Of a DNA stretch of 43,750 bases, positions 16,972-25,741 are shown in pieces. How positions within the stretch are numbered: position 1 is the stretch's first letter; every line of letters starts with the position of its first letter. The notes beneath the pieces are model-generated. The model ran no database searches, had not been told where the DNA came from, and saw only the letters and a list, made by a program, of their open reading frames with translations. The DNA is from Clostridia bacterium. Its GTDB lineage: Bacteria; Bacillota; Clostridia; Christensenellales; Borkfalkiaceae. Both the position numbers and the translations under genes were made by a program. Where the stretch lies: positions 1 to 43,750 of the forward strand of contig CAAGHC010000078.1 of the NCBI GenBank assembly GCA_900769565.1, in the 5' to 3' direction.

Positions 16972-17064
16972 TTTGATACCTCCTACTTAACCAGTCTCGC
17001 CGAATTTGATTTTGGGGCGTCGCTTAATTTGCGCACTTAAAAATAACCCCTTTCGAGCGGCTAC
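16972..17064 (-). ncRNA. Candidate L21 leader RNA
   Basis: About 93 nt between the mapped promoter and rplU can fold. On the minus strand GGGGU (17046-17050) pairs with GCCCC (17014-17018). Inside this, GU(G)CGC pairs with GCGAC around an AAAUUAA loop. Autoregulatory L21 leaders are known in low-GC Gram-positive bacteria at this position. The match to the known L21 leader family was not tested, so only structure and position support the call. Confidence 0.5.
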
Positions 17065-17070
17065 CCGATT

Positions 17071-17099
17071 ATTTTATAGTATTTAAAGCAAAAAGTCAA
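17071..17099 (-). promoter_or_regulatory. Sigma-A promoter for rplU-rpmA
   Basis: On the minus strand TTGACT (17094-17099) and TAAAAT (17071-17076) are separated by exactly 17 bp, about 100 bp upstream of rplU. Confidence 0.7.
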
Positions 17100-17166
17100 A
17101 CGTTTTAGCATAATTTTATTAACCTTTCGCAAACTATTTTTAGATTTTATTTAAAGGAGATTTTAT

Positions 17167-17604
17167 ATGGATAAAAACAACTACAACTTAAAAGCTATTA
17201 ACGACGTTTATAAGAATGCACACCTTGCTCTTCAAAGTATTTCCGACCTACTTCCCGAAGTTGACGATGATGAAATTAAAAACGAACTTAAAGAACAATA
17301 CGAAGGTTATGAAAAAATTATAGGCAAAATTTCTACCTATATGTCGGAAAACGGAATTGAGCCCAAGGACGTAAACCCATTTAAAAAAGCTATGCTTTGG
17401 GGTAGTATAAAAATGAAAACGCTTATGAATAACAGCAAAAATCAAGTTGCTGAAATGATGATTAACGGAACGGTTATGGGTATTAACGAATTGACCGCTA
17501 TGAAAAACGAAGGCAGCAATCTTGAAAAAGAAATTTTTGAACTTTTGAGCGAACTTTTAGTTTTAGAAGAAGAATACGAACAAAGACTTAAAAAGTATTT
17601 ATAA
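17167..17604 (+). CDS. Hypothetical helical-bundle protein
   Basis: A 145-residue, mostly alpha-helical soluble protein without signal peptide or membrane segment. I do not recognise a named function. The pattern is four amphipathic helices: about 8-30, 35-58 (KEQYEGYEKIIGKISTYM), a segment with NPFKKAMLWGSIKMKTLMN (75-93), and 95-145 ending in a glutamate-rich coiled region. Similar short bundle proteins (ferritin-like or DUF2383-like) are common in Clostridia, but ferritin metal ligands cannot be confirmed here. A strong AAAGGAG site precedes the ATG; no convincing promoter was found. It is divergent from rplU. Confidence 0.75.
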   Translation: MDKNNYNLKAINDVYKNAHLALQSISDLLPEVDDDEIKNELKEQYEGYEKIIGKISTYMSENGIEPKDVNPFKKAMLWGSIKMKTLMNNSKNQVAEMMINGTVMGINELTAMKNEGSNLEKEIFELLSELLVLEEEYEQRLKKYL

Positions 17605-17639
17605 TTATAAATTTTTTGCTCATAATTTTACAGTTTATA

Positions 17640-17668
17640 TTGTCAGAAACCGTCTTTTATGTTATACT
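17640..17668 (+). promoter_or_regulatory. Sigma-A promoter for the sialidase-fold gene
   Basis: TTGTCA (17640-17645) and TATACT (17663-17668) with a 17-bp spacer end 30 bp before the ATG. Confidence 0.7.
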
Positions 17669-17698
17669 TTTCGTAAAGTTAAAAAGGCGGTTTTATTC

Positions 17699-18832
17699 AT
17701 GAAAAAAATTGGCAAACAAGTTCTATTTTTGGCAACCAACGACAAGGTTTCTAGAAACGGCGAAGGTGCTTTTATCAGACTTAAAGACGGCAGAATTATG
17801 TACGCTTTAACCGAGTTTATTAGTGGTGACTGGACCGACCATTCTGATGCGCAAATCGTTGCTTACTTTTCTTCTGACGAAGGTGAAACTTGGGGCGATA
17901 AACGAATTCTTCTAAAAAAAGAAGAAAATGAACTCAACATCATGTCCGTTAGTCTAATCCGTCTAAACAACGGCGATTTGGGCTTGATTTACCTTATAAA
18001 AACCGAAAATAACGACGCGCTTTGTTGCACGCCGTATATTAGGCGCTCTAAAGACGAAGGTTTATCTTTTAGTGAAAAAACACTTTGCTTAAAAGAGTTT
18101 GAAAGTTCTATCTTCGTGCTAAACAACGACAGAGTTTTAAAAACTTCTACAGGTAGAATTATTCTTCCATTTGCTAAACACGTACAAAAAAAAGTAGGTT
18201 ATGGATACGAAGTTCACGCGGGGCACGTGATTTTTTCCTATTCTGACGACGACGGAAAAACTTGGGATTATCTTCCTACTGAACTTTATTCAGACTATAA
18301 CGATTTAACGCAGTTTCAAGAGCCTGGAATGTTCGAACTGCCCGACGGTAAACTTTGGACTTATATAAGGACTTCTTACGGTTTTCAATATCAAAGTTTT
18401 TCAGATGATAACGGTCAAACGTGGACCAAACCTGTACCCAACTTCTATTTTACTTCGCCCGAAGCGCCTATGCTCATTAAAAAAATGGGCGACTACACGG
18501 TTGCAGTATTTAATCCCCTACCTTACAGTTGCGTTAGTAATAGCATGGAAGTTTGGGGTAGCGCAAAGCGTACGCCTTACGTTATTGCGATAAGTAAAAA
18601 CGGTGGCTACGACCTTGTTTGTAAGGACGTCGTTTCAAATAACGGTTGGTTTAAGGACTTTAACGAACGAGTTTTCCTTTTAGAAGACGATTATACCAAC
18701 AGTTATTGCTATCCCGCATTGATAGAAGTTGAAGGTGGTTTTTTGGTTAGTTATTATCATAGCAATAATACGCCTATCGCCTTAAACAGCGCTAAAATCA
18801 CCAAGGTTTTATTTAGCGAATTTGAAGATTAA
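17699..18832 (+). CDS. Sialidase-fold (BNR/Asp-box) protein, cytoplasmic
   Basis: A 377-residue six-bladed beta-propeller of the sialidase superfamily. Four Asp-boxes are seen: SSDEGETW (58-65), SKDEGLSF (117-124), SDDDGKTW (182-189) and SDDNGQTW (235-242). A family-like QEPG with E208, and R224 in YIRTSYG, are in the right area for an active site. There is no signal peptide or membrane anchor, so it should act inside the cell, unlike secreted host-glycan sialidases. The FRIP-type arginine motif of true GH33 enzymes is not evident near the N-terminus. It is therefore safer to call it a BNR_2-type putative glycosidase of unknown specificity. It is monocistronic. Confidence 0.85.
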   Translation: MKKIGKQVLFLATNDKVSRNGEGAFIRLKDGRIMYALTEFISGDWTDHSDAQIVAYFSSDEGETWGDKRILLKKEENELNIMSVSLIRLNNGDLGLIYLIKTENNDALCCTPYIRRSKDEGLSFSEKTLCLKEFESSIFVLNNDRVLKTSTGRIILPFAKHVQKKVGYGYEVHAGHVIFSYSDDDGKTWDYLPTELYSDYNDLTQFQEPGMFELPDGKLWTYIRTSYGFQYQSFSDDNGQTWTKPVPNFYFTSPEAPMLIKKMGDYTVAVFNPLPYSCVSNSMEVWGSAKRTPYVIAISKNGGYDLVCKDVVSNNGWFKDFNERVFLLEDDYTNSYCYPALIEVEGGFLVSYYHSNNTPIALNSAKITKVLFSEFED

Positions 18833-18849
18833 GCGTTTTATTATAAACA

Positions 18850-18887
18850 AAAACTCGGCTTTAGTTAAAGCCGAGTTTTCTTTTTTT
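18850..18887. terminator. Bidirectional terminator between convergent genes
   Basis: A 13-bp perfect stem, AAAACTCGGCTTT / AAAGCCGAGTTTT with loop AGTT, is followed by TCTTTTTTT on the plus strand and TTTGTTTAT on the minus strand. It serves the sialidase-fold gene and the convergent pfp gene. Confidence 0.92.
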
Positions 18888-18895
18888 ATTTTCGC

Positions 18896-20143
18896 TTATT
18901 TTTTTACGAGAACTTTCTTTAATTTTGCAAATCTGGGAAGACCATCTTCTTTCTTTAAGTCAACTTCGCCTTGAATGAGCGGAAGAGCGTACTTAACGAA
19001 TTCGTCGGAAATACCCGTGCCGTTGTTGATAATCCATTCCATAGGGACGGTCTTTTCGGTGTTTGCAGCAAGTTCTAACGGAAGAAGTTTGTATTCACAT
19101 TCATACTTATCCCCTTCTTTTCTTGCGTAGCAAACCATCTTATCCGTTTCGCCGTTTACTGCTGCACGAACTGCTTGCTTACCTGCTTCAAAGGTTTCTT
19201 CAACGTCGGTTGCACTTGCGCAGTGTGCTGCACATCTTTGCATTAATGAAAGTTCAACTGCTCTTACTTTTGAACCGGTTTCAGCCTTAACGATATTTGC
19301 TAAAGTTGCTGCTACACCACCGAGTTGAGCGTGGCCAAAACTATCCCTTGCACCTGCTTGACCGAGCGCTTCGCAAACGAGAACGCCGTCAGCATTTTTG
19401 ATACCTTCAGAAACTACTGCGATACACTTATTGTTGTTTTTAACCATAACGTCTTTAACGTCTGCAATAAACTTATTAACGTCAAAAGTAACTTCAGGAA
19501 GATAGATAAGGTCAGCACCAAGCCCTTTAGCGTTAGCAAGTTGAGCAGCTGCAGTAAGCCAACCAGCGTTTCTACCCATAACTTCGATTACACAAATCAT
19601 AGGCGTATCGTAAACTTTTGCATCAAGGTTGATTTCCATGATAGAAGTTGCGATATATTTAGCGGCGGATGCAAAACCCGGGCAGTGGTCGGTTCCGTAA
19701 AGGTCGTTATCAATGGTCTTGGGAACGCCGATAACGTTCATTTCGTAACCAGATTTTGCCATATACTTACTAATTTTGTTACAAGTATCCATACTGTCGT
19801 TACCACCGTTATAGAAGAAGTAACGTACGTCGTACTTTTTGAACACTTCAAGTAATCTCTTGTAATCGGTATCGTCAACCGATGCGTCTTTAAGTTTATA
19901 TCTTACAGAACCGAGTGCTGACGACGGAGTGTTCTTTAAAAGAAGAAGTTCTTCTTTATCTTCTTTAGAGATGTCGTAAAATTCTTCATTAAGAATACCC
20001 CTAATACCGTGTGCGGCACCGTAAACGTTGGTAATCATTTCTGATTCCAAACCTTCAATAAATACACCTGCTGCGCTTGCGTTAATAACCGAAGTGGGAC
20101 CACCCGATTGAGCAAACATCAATGCACCTTTCAAACCTTTCAT
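18896..20143 (-). CDS. pfp: PPi-dependent 6-phosphofructokinase
   Basis: A 415-residue phosphofructokinase of the long PPi-type group, which transfers phosphate reversibly between pyrophosphate and fructose 6-phosphate. The donor site reads GGNDS (113-117) in place of the ATP-type GGDGT. The catalytic loop reads PKTIDND (141-147) with lysine K142, the residue typical of PPi-dependent enzymes; ATP enzymes have glycine there. The substrate motif VMGRNAGWLT (about 193-202) is intact. It lies 76 bp downstream of an ATP-type pfkA on the same strand. PPi dependence is inferred from these residues and would need an assay. Confidence 0.92.
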   Translation of the reverse strand: MKGLKGALMFAQSGGPTSVINASAAGVFIEGLESEMITNVYGAAHGIRGILNEEFYDISKEDKEELLLLKNTPSSALGSVRYKLKDASVDDTDYKRLLEVFKKYDVRYFFYNGGNDSMDTCNKISKYMAKSGYEMNVIGVPKTIDNDLYGTDHCPGFASAAKYIATSIMEINLDAKVYDTPMICVIEVMGRNAGWLTAAAQLANAKGLGADLIYLPEVTFDVNKFIADVKDVMVKNNNKCIAVVSEGIKNADGVLVCEALGQAGARDSFGHAQLGGVAATLANIVKAETGSKVRAVELSLMQRCAAHCASATDVEETFEAGKQAVRAAVNGETDKMVCYARKEGDKYECEYKLLPLELAANTEKTVPMEWIINNGTGISDEFVKYALPLIQGEVDLKKEDGLPRFAKLKKVLVKK

Positions 20144-20219
20144 TTTTGTTTCTCCTTTAATTTATCTTTATTATATTTTTTGTACCATTTTTTAATTTCG
20201 ACTTTCAAAGCCGATTTTT

Positions 20220-21182
20220 TTATAAACTCAATACGTGCGCTATGTCGTATAGCCTTTTATCAAAGCGTTTTTCCGCCTTGCTAACTTCTTCAAACGAAAC
20301 GGTAATAACCTTATTATCCCTAATACCGATTGCGCAACTGTCGGCGTCGTCACGAAGAAGTTCAACTGCTTTATAACCAAAACGAGCGGCAAGAACACGG
20401 TCAAACATATTTGGTGAACCACCACGTTGAATATGCCCAAAATTAGTTACCTTTACACCTATACCACTCTTATTATGAATGTGTTCGGCTATTTCGTTTG
20501 CATCGCCTGCCCCTTCTGCAAGTATAATTAAGTTAGACGTTTTGCCCCTTAAATAACTTTTTTTAATCGAAGATGCTATCTTGTCTAAATCATAAGGGAT
20601 TTCGGGAACGAGAACGTATTCTGCACCACCGGCAACACCTGCGTAAAGCGCTATGTCGCCACAGTTTCTACCCATAACTTCTAAAAGACCTACTCTGTCG
20701 TGAGAGTGGAAAGTATCACGTAGATTGTTGATTGCCCATAAAACCGTGTTAACTGCAGTATCAAACCCTACCGTGTAATCGGTATAAGCAAGGTCGTTAT
20801 CAATAGTTCCTGGAATACCCATAACTTTAATACCGAACTTGTCCGACAAGTCTTTTGCGCCACGGAAAGTTCCGTCACCGCCTATAACGACTAAACCCTC
20901 AATACCGAAAGCAGAAAGTGCTTCTGCTGCCTCTCTTAAAACTTCGTCTTCTTTAAATTCAGGACAACGAGCAGTATTTAAAAACGTACCGCCTTTATGA
21001 ATCATATCTGATACGGAACGGGTGTTAAGCCTAGTAATTTCACCTTTAACTAGACCTGCATATCCCCTGTTTACACCGTAAATATCCATTTTATTGTTCA
21101 ACGCAGTACGTACGACTGCTCTAATGCAAGCATTCATGCCCGGTGCATCGCCACCGCTTGTTAAAACGGCTATCCTATCCAT
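20220..21182 (-). CDS. pfkA: ATP-dependent 6-phosphofructokinase
   Basis: A 320-residue bacterial PfkA, the committed glycolytic kinase forming fructose 1,6-bisphosphate. The motifs are TSGGDAPGMN (8-17), GGDGT (101-105) with G104 marking ATP use, PGTIDND (124-130) with catalytic D128, and VMGR. Length and sequence match the allosteric tetrameric type. It follows dnaE on the same strand (82 bp), as in many Firmicutes, where pyk often comes next; here pfp takes that place. A strong AAAGGAG site precedes the ATG. Confidence 0.96.
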   Translation of the reverse strand: MDRIAVLTSGGDAPGMNACIRAVVRTALNNKMDIYGVNRGYAGLVKGEITRLNTRSVSDMIHKGGTFLNTARCPEFKEDEVLREAAEALSAFGIEGLVVIGGDGTFRGAKDLSDKFGIKVMGIPGTIDNDLAYTDYTVGFDTAVNTVLWAINNLRDTFHSHDRVGLLEVMGRNCGDIALYAGVAGGAEYVLVPEIPYDLDKIASSIKKSYLRGKTSNLIILAEGAGDANEIAEHIHNKSGIGVKVTNFGHIQRGGSPNMFDRVLAARFGYKAVELLRDDADSCAIGIRDNKVITVSFEEVSKAEKRFDKRLYDIAHVLSL

Positions 21183-21264
21183 ACCATTCTCCTTTCATCT
21201 TTTTGCATATCAAAAAGTATTTTATCACATAGACGAAAATTTTACTATTGTTTTTGCGCCATTT

Positions 21265-24200
21265 TTATGATTTTTTCTTAAAAAAGATTATATCTTTTTC
21301 GCTAACATAATTTTTAAGTTCGCTAGTCAGCCCTTCGCACTTTCTAATCGAACAATGCGAATTGTATTTCTTGCCGTTCATGGCAATTATTACGGGAATT
21401 TCACCTGGATAACTAGACAAAATATCTAAAATATCGTCTAATTTATCATTCATTTGCTCGGGTAGAATTAAACCCATAAATTCTTGGTCGGCTTTAACAG
21501 TTTCTACCGCTTTAACTTCTAGTTTTTCCACGTCGTCGGCAATAATCTGCGGAACGCCGTCCTTAATTTGCGTTTTTCCAGAAACCCTTACTATTTCTTC
21601 TTCCTTTAAACAATTTCTTGCCTTGTCGAATACTTTGGGGAAAAGTATAACTTCAATCTGCCCGTAAATATCTTCCACCGTAACGAACGCCATGGTTGAG
21701 CCACTTTTTGTAGACAATCTTTTGAACTCGGTTATTATACCACCCATAACGACGTGCTCGCCGTCCTTAATTTCGGTATAAACCTTATTCCCTTCTTCGT
21801 CTTCTTCGTAAAAATCCATTGCGCTAGTGTTAAAAGAAAATTTATCAAACTGCTCTTTATAGTCGGATAACGGGTTGCCTGAAAAATATATGCCTAAAAC
21901 GTTCTTTTCTAGCGACAATTTCTCTTTAGACGAGTATTCCGATAGTTCGGGATACTCTAATTCCAACCCTTCGTCCTCATCTAAAATCGTACCGAATAGG
22001 CTTATTTGCATATTGTCTTTCTTCTTGTTCGCAGAAGAAATTCTATCCATATAATCACCGTACACAGCCATCAACGTGCGCCTGTTTTTACCAAACGAAT
22101 CAAACGCACCCGAAAGGATTAGACTTTCCACTAATCTCTTGTTTATACCTAGTGAAATCGTACGGTTGATAAAGTCTTCAAACGAATCGAAGTCCCCGTT
22201 TTTATCTCTTTCTTCAACTATTAAATTGATTACGCCAAGCCCTACGTTCTTTAAGCCTACTAGTCCAAAACGAAGTCCACCGTTTTCCGTCTTAAAATAT
22301 GCCGAACTTTTGTTAATATCCGGCGATAAAACTTCGTAACCTTTGCTCTTTACGTATGTTAAATATTTGGAAGTTTCTTCTATCTTATCAATACGGTTAT
22401 TTAAAATAGAACAGAAAAACTGAACGGGATAATAGCGTTTTAAGTATGCCGTTTGATATGCTAATACTGCGTATGCTGCAGCGTGCGACTTATTGAACGC
22501 ATATCTTGCAAACGGTTTCATGTTATCGTAAATCTTAATTGCAACTTGCTCTGGAACACCCCTTTTGATTGCACCGTCAACCGGCATACCCGTACTTTCG
22601 TTAATACCACCGTAAACGAATATGCTTTTTTGTTGTTCCATTATTTCAACTTTCTTTTTACCCATCGCCTTTCTAACGATGTCTGCGTGCCCGAGAGTAA
22701 ATCCACCTAAATTTTGACAAATTTGCATAACTTGTTCTTGGTAAACGAGTATGCCGTAACTGTTTTTCAAAATCGGCTCTAATAACGGGTGGTCGTAGGA
22801 AATATTGTCCGGATTATGCTTATTTTCAATATACTGCGGAATAGAGTCCATAGGACCTGGGCGATAAAGCGAAATACCTGCGATAATATCTTCGAACGTG
22901 GACGGTTTTAGCCCTATCATGAATCGTTTCATACCCGGACTTTCAAGCTGGAACACGCCGTCCGTTTCACCCGAACCTATAAGGTCGTAAGTTTCTTTAT
23001 CTTCATACCCTAATTCGTGGAAATCTAGGTGCACGCCGTAATCTTGCTCGGCATATTTACAAGCCATCTGCACGTCGGTAAGCGTTCTTAAACCCAAAAA
23101 GTCCATCTTGAGCATACCTAACGCTTCAACTTCTATCATGTCGAATTGAGTGGTAACGTCGTCACCGTTTCTTTGCAAGGGAACGTTTTCCATAATAGGC
23201 TTTTCGCATATAACTACGCCTGCGGCGTGCATACCCGTTTGCCTTGGCAAGTCTTCAACCCTTATCGCCATGTCTACGACCTTTCTAACCGTTTCGTCTT
23301 GCTCGTACATTTCAACGAGTTCTTTTATGCTAACGTCTTCCCCGTCCTTGCTCTTTTTGAACCCAAAATTTTGTTCAATGCCGTACTTCGCATCCATAAG
23401 TTTGGTTATTTTATCCGTTTCTGCATAAGGGACTCTATATACCCTACCTACGTCTTTTATGGCAAGTTTTGCGGCGAGCGTACCAAAGGTTACTATTTGA
23501 GCAACCTTGTCCGACCCGTATTTATTTCTAACGTATTCAACAACTTCGCCACGCCTTGCATCAGATATGTCAACGTCAAAGTCGGGCATACTTACACGTT
23601 CTCTATTCAAAAATCTTTCGAAAATTAAATTATAACGTAAAGGCTCAACGTCGGTTATACCAACCGAATATGCGATAATACTGCCAACGCCCGAGCCACG
23701 CCCTGCACCTACGGGAATATCTACGCTTCTGGCGTAGTTGATAAAGTCCCAAACGATAAGATAGTAGTCGCAAAAGCCCATAGAACTTATAACGTCAAAC
23801 TCATAGTCAAACCTGTCTTGAATTTCTTTAGTTATTACAGGATAGCGCTTTTTAAGGCCTTCGCTTGCTAGTCTAAAAAGATATTCCTTGGGTGTACTAC
23901 CGTCTTCTGGATAATATTTAGGAATAAGCGACGTATCTCTTATAGGGTCACCCTTTGCAGTCAAGTTAAACACTTCTTCGGTAACCTTATTCGCAATCTT
24001 TACGGTGTTTTCAATCGCCTCTGGAAGATATGAGAATAGTTCTTTCATCTCTTCAGGGGTCTTTAAGTAAGACTGGTCGCTATCCATCTTGAGCCTTGTG
24101 GGGTCGTCGATAGTAGTCTTCATGCTTATACACATCAAAACGTCCTGCATTTCTGCATCAGCACGCTCTAAATAATGCACGTCGTTAGTCGCAACTAACG

Positions 24201-24786
24201 GTACTTCTATCTCTTTTGAAAGTTTAATTAACAAGGGGTTTATGCGTTTTTGTTCGGGTAAATTATGGTCTTGAATTTCCAAATAAAAATCGTCCCCGTA
24301 AACGCTTTTTAGATATAACGCCGTCTCTTTTGCACTCTCGTAATCGCCTTCAAGCAAACGTCTAGCAACCCTTCCTGCAAGGCAAGCCGAAAGGCAAACC
24401 AAACCTTCGCTATGGTCTTTTAAAGTCTTATAGTCTATTCTCGGATTATAGTGAAAGCCGTCTACGTATGCTATAGAGTCGAGTTTTATAAGGTTTTTAT
24501 ACCCTGCTTGATTTTTACAAATTAAAATAAGGTGGTCAAAGTTTTGTTTGCCCGTCTTTTCCTTATAGTCGTCGCAAACGTACATTTCGCAACCGATAAT
24601 GCACTTTACGCCTGCTTTTTTCGCCTCTTCTGCAAAGTATAAAGTACCGAACATATTGCCGTGGTCGGTTATTGCTACGGTATCCATACCTTTTTCTTTT
24701 AAGTTTTTGAACAGTTTATCTATACGGGTTGCACCGTCTAAAAGGCTATATTCCGTATGTAAATGTAAGTGTACGAAGTCGGACAT
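21265..24786 (-). CDS. dnaE: DNA polymerase III subunit alpha (DnaE)
   Basis: A 1173-residue replicative polymerase alpha subunit. An N-terminal PHP domain (HLHLHTEYSLLDG at 6-18; ITDHGNM at about 39-45) is followed by the C-family polymerase core. Catalytic aspartates lie in the PDFDVDIS motif at about 398-405, preceded by GAGRGSGVGS. Tandem HhH and OB-fold (about 1000-1080) regions follow. It lacks the embedded 3'-5' exonuclease of PolC, so it is DnaE and not PolC. It begins 10 bp after whiA in the murB-PHP-whiA-dnaE operon, with a GGGG-type ribosome-binding site. Confidence 0.97.
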   Translation of the reverse strand: MSDFVHLHLHTEYSLLDGATRIDKLFKNLKEKGMDTVAITDHGNMFGTLYFAEEAKKAGVKCIIGCEMYVCDDYKEKTGKQNFDHLILICKNQAGYKNLIKLDSIAYVDGFHYNPRIDYKTLKDHSEGLVCLSACLAGRVARRLLEGDYESAKETALYLKSVYGDDFYLEIQDHNLPEQKRINPLLIKLSKEIEVPLVATNDVHYLERADAEMQDVLMCISMKTTIDDPTRLKMDSDQSYLKTPEEMKELFSYLPEAIENTVKIANKVTEEVFNLTAKGDPIRDTSLIPKYYPEDGSTPKEYLFRLASEGLKKRYPVITKEIQDRFDYEFDVISSMGFCDYYLIVWDFINYARSVDIPVGAGRGSGVGSIIAYSVGITDVEPLRYNLIFERFLNRERVSMPDFDVDISDARRGEVVEYVRNKYGSDKVAQIVTFGTLAAKLAIKDVGRVYRVPYAETDKITKLMDAKYGIEQNFGFKKSKDGEDVSIKELVEMYEQDETVRKVVDMAIRVEDLPRQTGMHAAGVVICEKPIMENVPLQRNGDDVTTQFDMIEVEALGMLKMDFLGLRTLTDVQMACKYAEQDYGVHLDFHELGYEDKETYDLIGSGETDGVFQLESPGMKRFMIGLKPSTFEDIIAGISLYRPGPMDSIPQYIENKHNPDNISYDHPLLEPILKNSYGILVYQEQVMQICQNLGGFTLGHADIVRKAMGKKKVEIMEQQKSIFVYGGINESTGMPVDGAIKRGVPEQVAIKIYDNMKPFARYAFNKSHAAAYAVLAYQTAYLKRYYPVQFFCSILNNRIDKIEETSKYLTYVKSKGYEVLSPDINKSSAYFKTENGGLRFGLVGLKNVGLGVINLIVEERDKNGDFDSFEDFINRTISLGINKRLVESLILSGAFDSFGKNRRTLMAVYGDYMDRISSANKKKDNMQISLFGTILDEDEGLELEYPELSEYSSKEKLSLEKNVLGIYFSGNPLSDYKEQFDKFSFNTSAMDFYEEDEEGNKVYTEIKDGEHVVMGGIITEFKRLSTKSGSTMAFVTVEDIYGQIEVILFPKVFDKARNCLKEEEIVRVSGKTQIKDGVPQIIADDVEKLEVKAVETVKADQEFMGLILPEQMNDKLDDILDILSSYPGEIPVIIAMNGKKYNSHCSIRKCEGLTSELKNYVSEKDIIFFKKKS

Positions 24787-24796
24787 TTTTTCCCCT

Positions 24797-25741
24797 TTAT
24801 AATTCGCTTGCTATAAGCACTATTTTACGTAGTCTATGATTTAAACAACTTTTAGTTATATTTAATCTTTCCGAAAGTTCGTTTAGCGTTTCGTCTGGAT
24901 TTTCCTTTCTCGCAATCGCTACTTCACGAAGGTCGAGTTTTAACGTTTCAAGACCTATCACGCTATCAATTTTTTCTATGGCTTGCATTTGCTTTGCGCT
25001 AGCCTCTATCTGCCTATTAACGTTCCCTAAATCGCAGTTCTTTCTACGGTTTGAATCGTTTACTATTTCTCTATTTATCATTAAATCCGTAAGTTTTAAT
25101 ACGGATACGGGCGCAGGTAAAAATGCTAGAAAATCTTTAATTTCTTCCATGCTTTTTATATACATTAAATAATTTTCTCTACGCCTAGTAATCTTGGTTA
25201 TTATACCGTGTTCGGCAAGGCGTGCGCTAGTTTCCGACGCAGGAACATAGTGCGAGAAAACCATTTCTAAATGATAACCCGTGGTGCTTAAATCTTCACC
25301 TGACGGAAGAGTGCAACTGCCCGACGCTACGAATAAACCCCTTATAAACGCCTTTAAGCAACATTCCTTTTGGGTTAGTTTACCGTAAAAGTTAAAGTTT
25401 ACCTGACTTTCACCGTTAACTTCAGAAAATACTTCAAGTTCGGTCAATATGGAATAAAGTTCTTCACCACTTATGCTTATTATAAATCTATCCTTTTTGT
25501 TTAGCCTATCCTCTGAAACGGAAATCTCACGAATTTCATAGTCGAAAAGCGTGCGAAAATAGTTAGAAATCAACATTGCCGTTTCTTCGTCAAATGCCTT
25601 AAAATCTAAACCTATTTCTCCGTCCTTTTCATAAAGTTGACCAGAGCCACGCACTAAACCTGCAATAAACGCCTTTTTGCAATGCGCATCTTTTATAGGC
25701 TTATTAAGAATTTCTTTTTTTACTACGTCGGTAAAATTCAT
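24797..25741 (-). CDS. whiA: WhiA-type DNA-binding regulator
   Basis: A 314-residue WhiA protein. A degenerate LAGLIDADG-homing-endonuclease-like N-terminal domain carries two related parts (KKAFIAGLVRGSGQL at about 23-37 and CLKAFIRGLFVASGS near 126-140). The C-terminal HTH domain (about 230-314) includes NPDETLNELSERLNITKSCL. In Gram-positive bacteria it influences cell division, chromosome segregation and, in actinomycetes, sporulation. It overlaps the upstream PHP gene by 4 bp. The usual upstream neighbours rapZ and yvcK are absent. Confidence 0.95.
   Translation of the reverse strand: MNFTDVVKKEILNKPIKDAHCKKAFIAGLVRGSGQLYEKDGEIGLDFKAFDEETAMLISNYFRTLFDYEIREISVSEDRLNKKDRFIISISGEELYSILTELEVFSEVNGESQVNFNFYGKLTQKECCLKAFIRGLFVASGSCTLPSGEDLSTTGYHLEMVFSHYVPASETSARLAEHGIITKITRRRENYLMYIKSMEEIKDFLAFLPAPVSVLKLTDLMINREIVNDSNRRKNCDLGNVNRQIEASAKQMQAIEKIDSVIGLETLKLDLREVAIARKENPDETLNELSERLNITKSCLNHRLRKIVLIASEL

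Noticed and set aside
77..18887. Similar terminator hairpins at 77-104 and 18850-18887 as copies of a mobile repeat
   Set aside because: Similarity is limited to the stem and flanking A/T runs, which is expected of terminators.
19325..19855. 176-codon plus-strand open frame inside pfp
   Set aside because: Antisense shadow with no similarity I recognise and no ribosome-binding site.
23146..23628. 160-codon plus-strand open frame inside dnaE
   Set aside because: Antisense shadow of the polymerase catalytic region; no domain or start signal.
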